DNA from: Chitinophaga pinensis
Lineage (GTDB): Bacteria > Bacteroidota > Bacteroidia > Chitinophagales > Chitinophagaceae
Length of the DNA: 9,639 bases
Assembly: GCA_943331145.2 (NCBI GenBank)
Contig: CALQKL020000065.1
Location: 1 to 9,639 of the forward strand
Direction: 5' to 3'
Of the stretch, positions 7,064-9,639 are shown one piece after another. Made by a program: the position numbers and the translations under genes. The notes under the pieces were generated by a model. The model had not been told where the DNA came from. It saw nothing but the letters and a program-made list of their open reading frames with translations, and did no database searches. The number at the start of each line of letters is the position of its first letter. Within the stretch, counting starts at the first letter, position 1.

Positions 7064-7099
7064 AAAAAAAACAGCCACCCCTTTTTTGGATGGCTGTTT
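7064..7099 (-). terminator. Intrinsic terminator of gyrA
   Basis: ACAGCCACCC (7071-7080) pairs with GGATGGCTGT (7088-7097) around a 7-nt loop. The one mismatch in DNA (C7078/A7090) becomes a G-U wobble only in - strand RNA, and the T run (A at 7064-7070) also follows the stem only on the - strand. Both facts fix the direction. The stem begins 22 nt after the gyrA stop codon. Confidence 0.92.
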
Positions 7100-7119
7100 A
7101 AAATTTAGAATTTTAATAA

Positions 7120-9639
7120 TTATTCTGAATCTGGTTCCGGTTCTGATTCTGTTGATTCAGTTGAATCTGTAGGCTCAGTTGATTCAGTTTGATCATTTTG
7201 AGTTTCTGTAATCTCATTTGAAGCATCCGCATTTTCAGATCCTTCTGGATTTTCTGCAGAAATTTCAGTTTCTAATACTTCTTCCATTTCATCCAATTGA
7301 GTTATCGCTGCAATTGAATCTCCTTCATCAACTTTGATCAATTTAACCCCTTGAGTTGCTCTTCCCAATTCGCTAATCGCTTTTACCGACATTCTAATGG
7401 TAACACCGCTTACACAAGTAATCATCAAATCTTCTTTTTCTGTTACGGCCAACAATCCTACTAAATGTCCAGTTTTATCGGTTACATTCATCGTTTTTAC
7501 CCCTTTTCCACCACGATTGGTAATACGATAATTTGCTTCTCCAGTTTCAGGGTCGTCAAGTTTGGTTCTTTTTCCATATCCTTTTTCACTGACCACCAAA
7601 ACTGTTTTGGTTTTATCTTCTTTATTGATGCAAATCATGCCAACTACTTCGTCGTTTTTCTCATCTACTTCTATGCCATAAACCCCGATTCCGCCACGAC
7701 CTGTACTTCTTACCGCTTTTTCAGGGAAACGAATTGCTCTTCCACTTTTAATAGCCAACATGATTTCACAATTTCCATCAGTTAACTCTGCAGCCAACAA
7801 TTGATCTCCTTCTAAAATATTGATTGCATTGATACCATTTTGTCTTGGACGACTGAAATCTTTTAAATCTGTTTTTTTGATTATACCTTGTTTGGTACAC
7901 AAAACAATATAATGTTGATCTAAATAAGCTTCATCATCCAAACTTTTCACATCAATGATCGCCCTTACTTTATCATCTTGAGGAATTTGAATCATATTTT
8001 GCAGCGCTCTTCCTTTGCTGGTTTTATCACCCTCAGGAATTTGATACACTTTCAACCAGAAACATCTGCCTTTTTCGGTGAAGAACAATAAAGTATGATG
8101 TGTTGATGCTACAAACAAATGTTCGATATAATCTTCTTGACGCGTGCTGCTTCCTTTTGCACCTCGACCGCCTCTGCGTTGTTGTCTGTATTCATTCGCA
8201 GATGTACGTTTAATGTAACCTAAATGTGAAATAGTCACCACAACGTCTTCTTCTTCAATTAGATCTAACATATTTATTTCGTCATCCGCATATACGATTT
8301 CTGATTTTCTTTCATCACCAAATTTGGCTTTTACCTCTAAAAGTTCGGTTTTAATGATTTCAAAACGCAATCCTTCATTGGCCAAAATCTCTCTTAAACG
8401 TTCAATTAATTGCATTATTTCGGCATGTTCTGCACGAATTTTGTCAATCTCCATTCCAGTTAAACGTTGCAATCTTAATTCTAAAACTGCTTTTGATTGA
8501 ATTTCGCTCATTCCGAATGAAGTCATCAATCCTTCGTGTGCAATTGAAGGTGTTGAACTTTCTCTGATTAATTTTATTACGGCATCTAAATTATCTAAAG
8601 CAATAATGTAACCTTCTAAAATATGCGCTCTTTCTAAAGCTTTTTTCAATTCAAACTGCGTTCTTCTAACCACTACTTCATGACGGAAGTCGATGAATTC
8701 AGCGATTAATTGTTTCACATTCAATTGTCTTGGACGACCTTTCACCAAAGCCACATTGTTAATTCCGTATGAAGTTTGCAATTCGGAATATTTGTACAAC
8801 TGATTGATTATCACTTGTGCTACAGCATCTTTCTTTAATTCTACTACAATACGTGTACCTTCCTTATTGTTACTTTCATTGTTTACATCACTGATACCTT
8901 CTATAAGTTTATCGTTGATTAATTCCCCTATTTTTTGGGTTAAAGTATCTCGATTAACTTGATATGGTATTTCAGTTATTACGATTTTTTCTCTACCACG
9001 AGAGTCCGTTTCAACAGCTGTTTTACCTCTTAGCACCAATCTTCCCCTTCCAGTAAACAATGCTTGTTTTACACCTTCGTAACCATATATGATTCCTCCA
9101 GTTGGAAAATCAGGTGCTTTTACATGCGTGATGATTTCATCTAAAGTAATGTCGTTGTTATCGATATATGCAATACAACCATCAATGACTTCATTTAAAT
9201 TATGCGGCATCATGTTTGTTGCCATACCTACTGCAATACCACTACTGCCATTTAAAAGCAATTGTGGAATTCTGGTAGGCAAAACCGTTGGTTCTTTTAA
9301 CGAATCATCAAAGTTGAATTGGTAATCAACGGTTTCTTTATCGATATCTTCCATCATGGCTTCTGCAAACTTTTGCATACGCACCTCTGTATAACGCATA
9401 GCAGCTGGTGGATCTCCATCCTGACTACCAAAATTACCCTGACCATCAATCATTTTGTAACGCATGCTCCATTCTTGAGCCATACGAACCATGGTATCAT
9501 ATATAGATGCATCACCATGTGGGTGATATTTACCCATTACTTCCCCAACGATACGAGCAGATTTTTTGTATGCTTTATTACTTGCATTACCCAATTCATT
9601 CATGCCAAATAACACCCTTCTGTGAACGGGTTTAAGTCC
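7120..9639 (-). CDS. gyrA: DNA gyrase subunit A, 5' end beyond the window
   Basis: GyrA is the DNA-cutting subunit of gyrase (A2B2 with GyrB), which adds negative supercoils. The frame is open to the window edge, starting GLKPVHRRVLFGMN, which matches E. coli GyrA from about residue 40; 839 residues are visible and roughly 39 are missing. The GTG at 9613-9615 is an internal Val codon, not the start. The active-site Tyr is in AAMRYTEVR (codon 9391-9393). The GyrA box QRRGGRG (visible residues 487-493, codons within 8161-8181) marks the DNA-wrapping C-terminal domain and separates it from ParC. The ~35-residue insert of E. coli GyrA near residue 400 is absent. The protein ends in an acidic, Ser/Thr/Glu-rich tail of about 57 residues (7120-7290). 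In the quinolone-resistance region it reads HPHGDASIYD, with Ala where E. coli has Ser83. An intrinsic terminator follows 22 nt after the stop. Confidence 0.97.
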   Translation of the reverse strand, partial: GLKPVHRRVLFGMNELGNASNKAYKKSARIVGEVMGKYHPHGDASIYDTMVRMAQEWSMRYKMIDGQGNFGSQDGDPPAAMRYTEVRMQKFAEAMMEDIDKETVDYQFNFDDSLKEPTVLPTRIPQLLLNGSSGIAVGMATNMMPHNLNEVIDGCIAYIDNNDITLDEIITHVKAPDFPTGGIIYGYEGVKQALFTGRGRLVLRGKTAVETDSRGREKIVITEIPYQVNRDTLTQKIGELINDKLIEGISDVNNESNNKEGTRIVVELKKDAVAQVIINQLYKYSELQTSYGINNVALVKGRPRQLNVKQLIAEFIDFRHEVVVRRTQFELKKALERAHILEGYIIALDNLDAVIKLIRESSTPSIAHEGLMTSFGMSEIQSKAVLELRLQRLTGMEIDKIRAEHAEIMQLIERLREILANEGLRFEIIKTELLEVKAKFGDERKSEIVYADDEINMLDLIEEEDVVVTISHLGYIKRTSANEYRQQRRGGRGAKGSSTRQEDYIEHLFVASTHHTLLFFTEKGRCFWLKVYQIPEGDKTSKGRALQNMIQIPQDDKVRAIIDVKSLDDEAYLDQHYIVLCTKQGIIKKTDLKDFSRPRQNGINAINILEGDQLLAAELTDGNCEIMLAIKSGRAIRFPEKAVRSTGRGGIGVYGIEVDEKNDEVVGMICINKEDKTKTVLVVSEKGYGKRTKLDDPETGEANYRITNRGGKGVKTMNVTDKTGHLVGLLAVTEKEDLMITCVSGVTIRMSVKAISELGRATQGVKLIKVDEGDSIAAITQLDEMEEVLETEISAENPEGSENADASNEITETQNDQTESTEPTDSTESTESEPEPDSE

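Noticed and set aside
7465..7785. + strand open frame opposite gyrA (also 9089-9325 and 9319-9612)
   Set aside because: These are antisense shadows of well-conserved gyrA codons, with no start signals or recognisable protein features.
9613..9615. GTG at 9615 as the gyrA start
   Set aside because: It is the internal Val of the conserved GLKPVHRRVLFGM segment, which continues in frame to the window edge.

Overview
The window looks like ordinary chromosomal DNA of a low-GC member of the Bacteroidota. The evidence is a DUF3822 gene beside rsmD (a pairing I know only from Bacteroidota), an outer-membrane protein with a carboxypeptidase-D-like domain ahead of a TonB-receptor-type plug and barrel, a Bacteroidota-style DDAFQH motif in LpxK, a DEFD box in the helicase, strong AT bias and A-rich leaders without Shine-Dalgarno sequences. 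I cannot resolve the genus; Chitinophagia or Sphingobacteriia would fit.

Layout. The left half is read on the + strand: the 3' part of a DUF3822 gene (cut by the window edge), then rsmD (overlapping it by 13 nt), lpxK (11 nt later, TTG start), and after 61 nt a 939-residue TonB-receptor-like outer-membrane protein. The right half is read on the - strand: gyrA (its first ~39 codons lie beyond the right edge), an intrinsic terminator, a 0.3-kb non-coding spacer, and a DbpA-like DEAD-box helicase. The two halves converge at about 5.3-5.4 kb, where two adjacent perfect-palindrome hairpins fill the gap.

How the genes relate. Most are housekeeping: rsmD (16S rRNA methylation) and the DbpA-like helicase (50S assembly) serve the ribosome, lpxK makes lipid A, and gyrA supercoils DNA. 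The outer-membrane protein is the one gene of unclear substrate; it has no SusD-like partner within the window. DUF3822-rsmD-lpxK is probably one transcription unit.

I did not find a new multi-gene system. The points most worth a second look are the paired hairpins between the convergent genes (possibly a REP-like dispersed element), an Ala at the GyrA quinolone-resistance position usually held by Ser/Thr, a Gly replacing the Asp of the RsmD catalytic DPPY motif, and a G-rich/Met-rich insert with a G7 tract in the outer-membrane protein gene.
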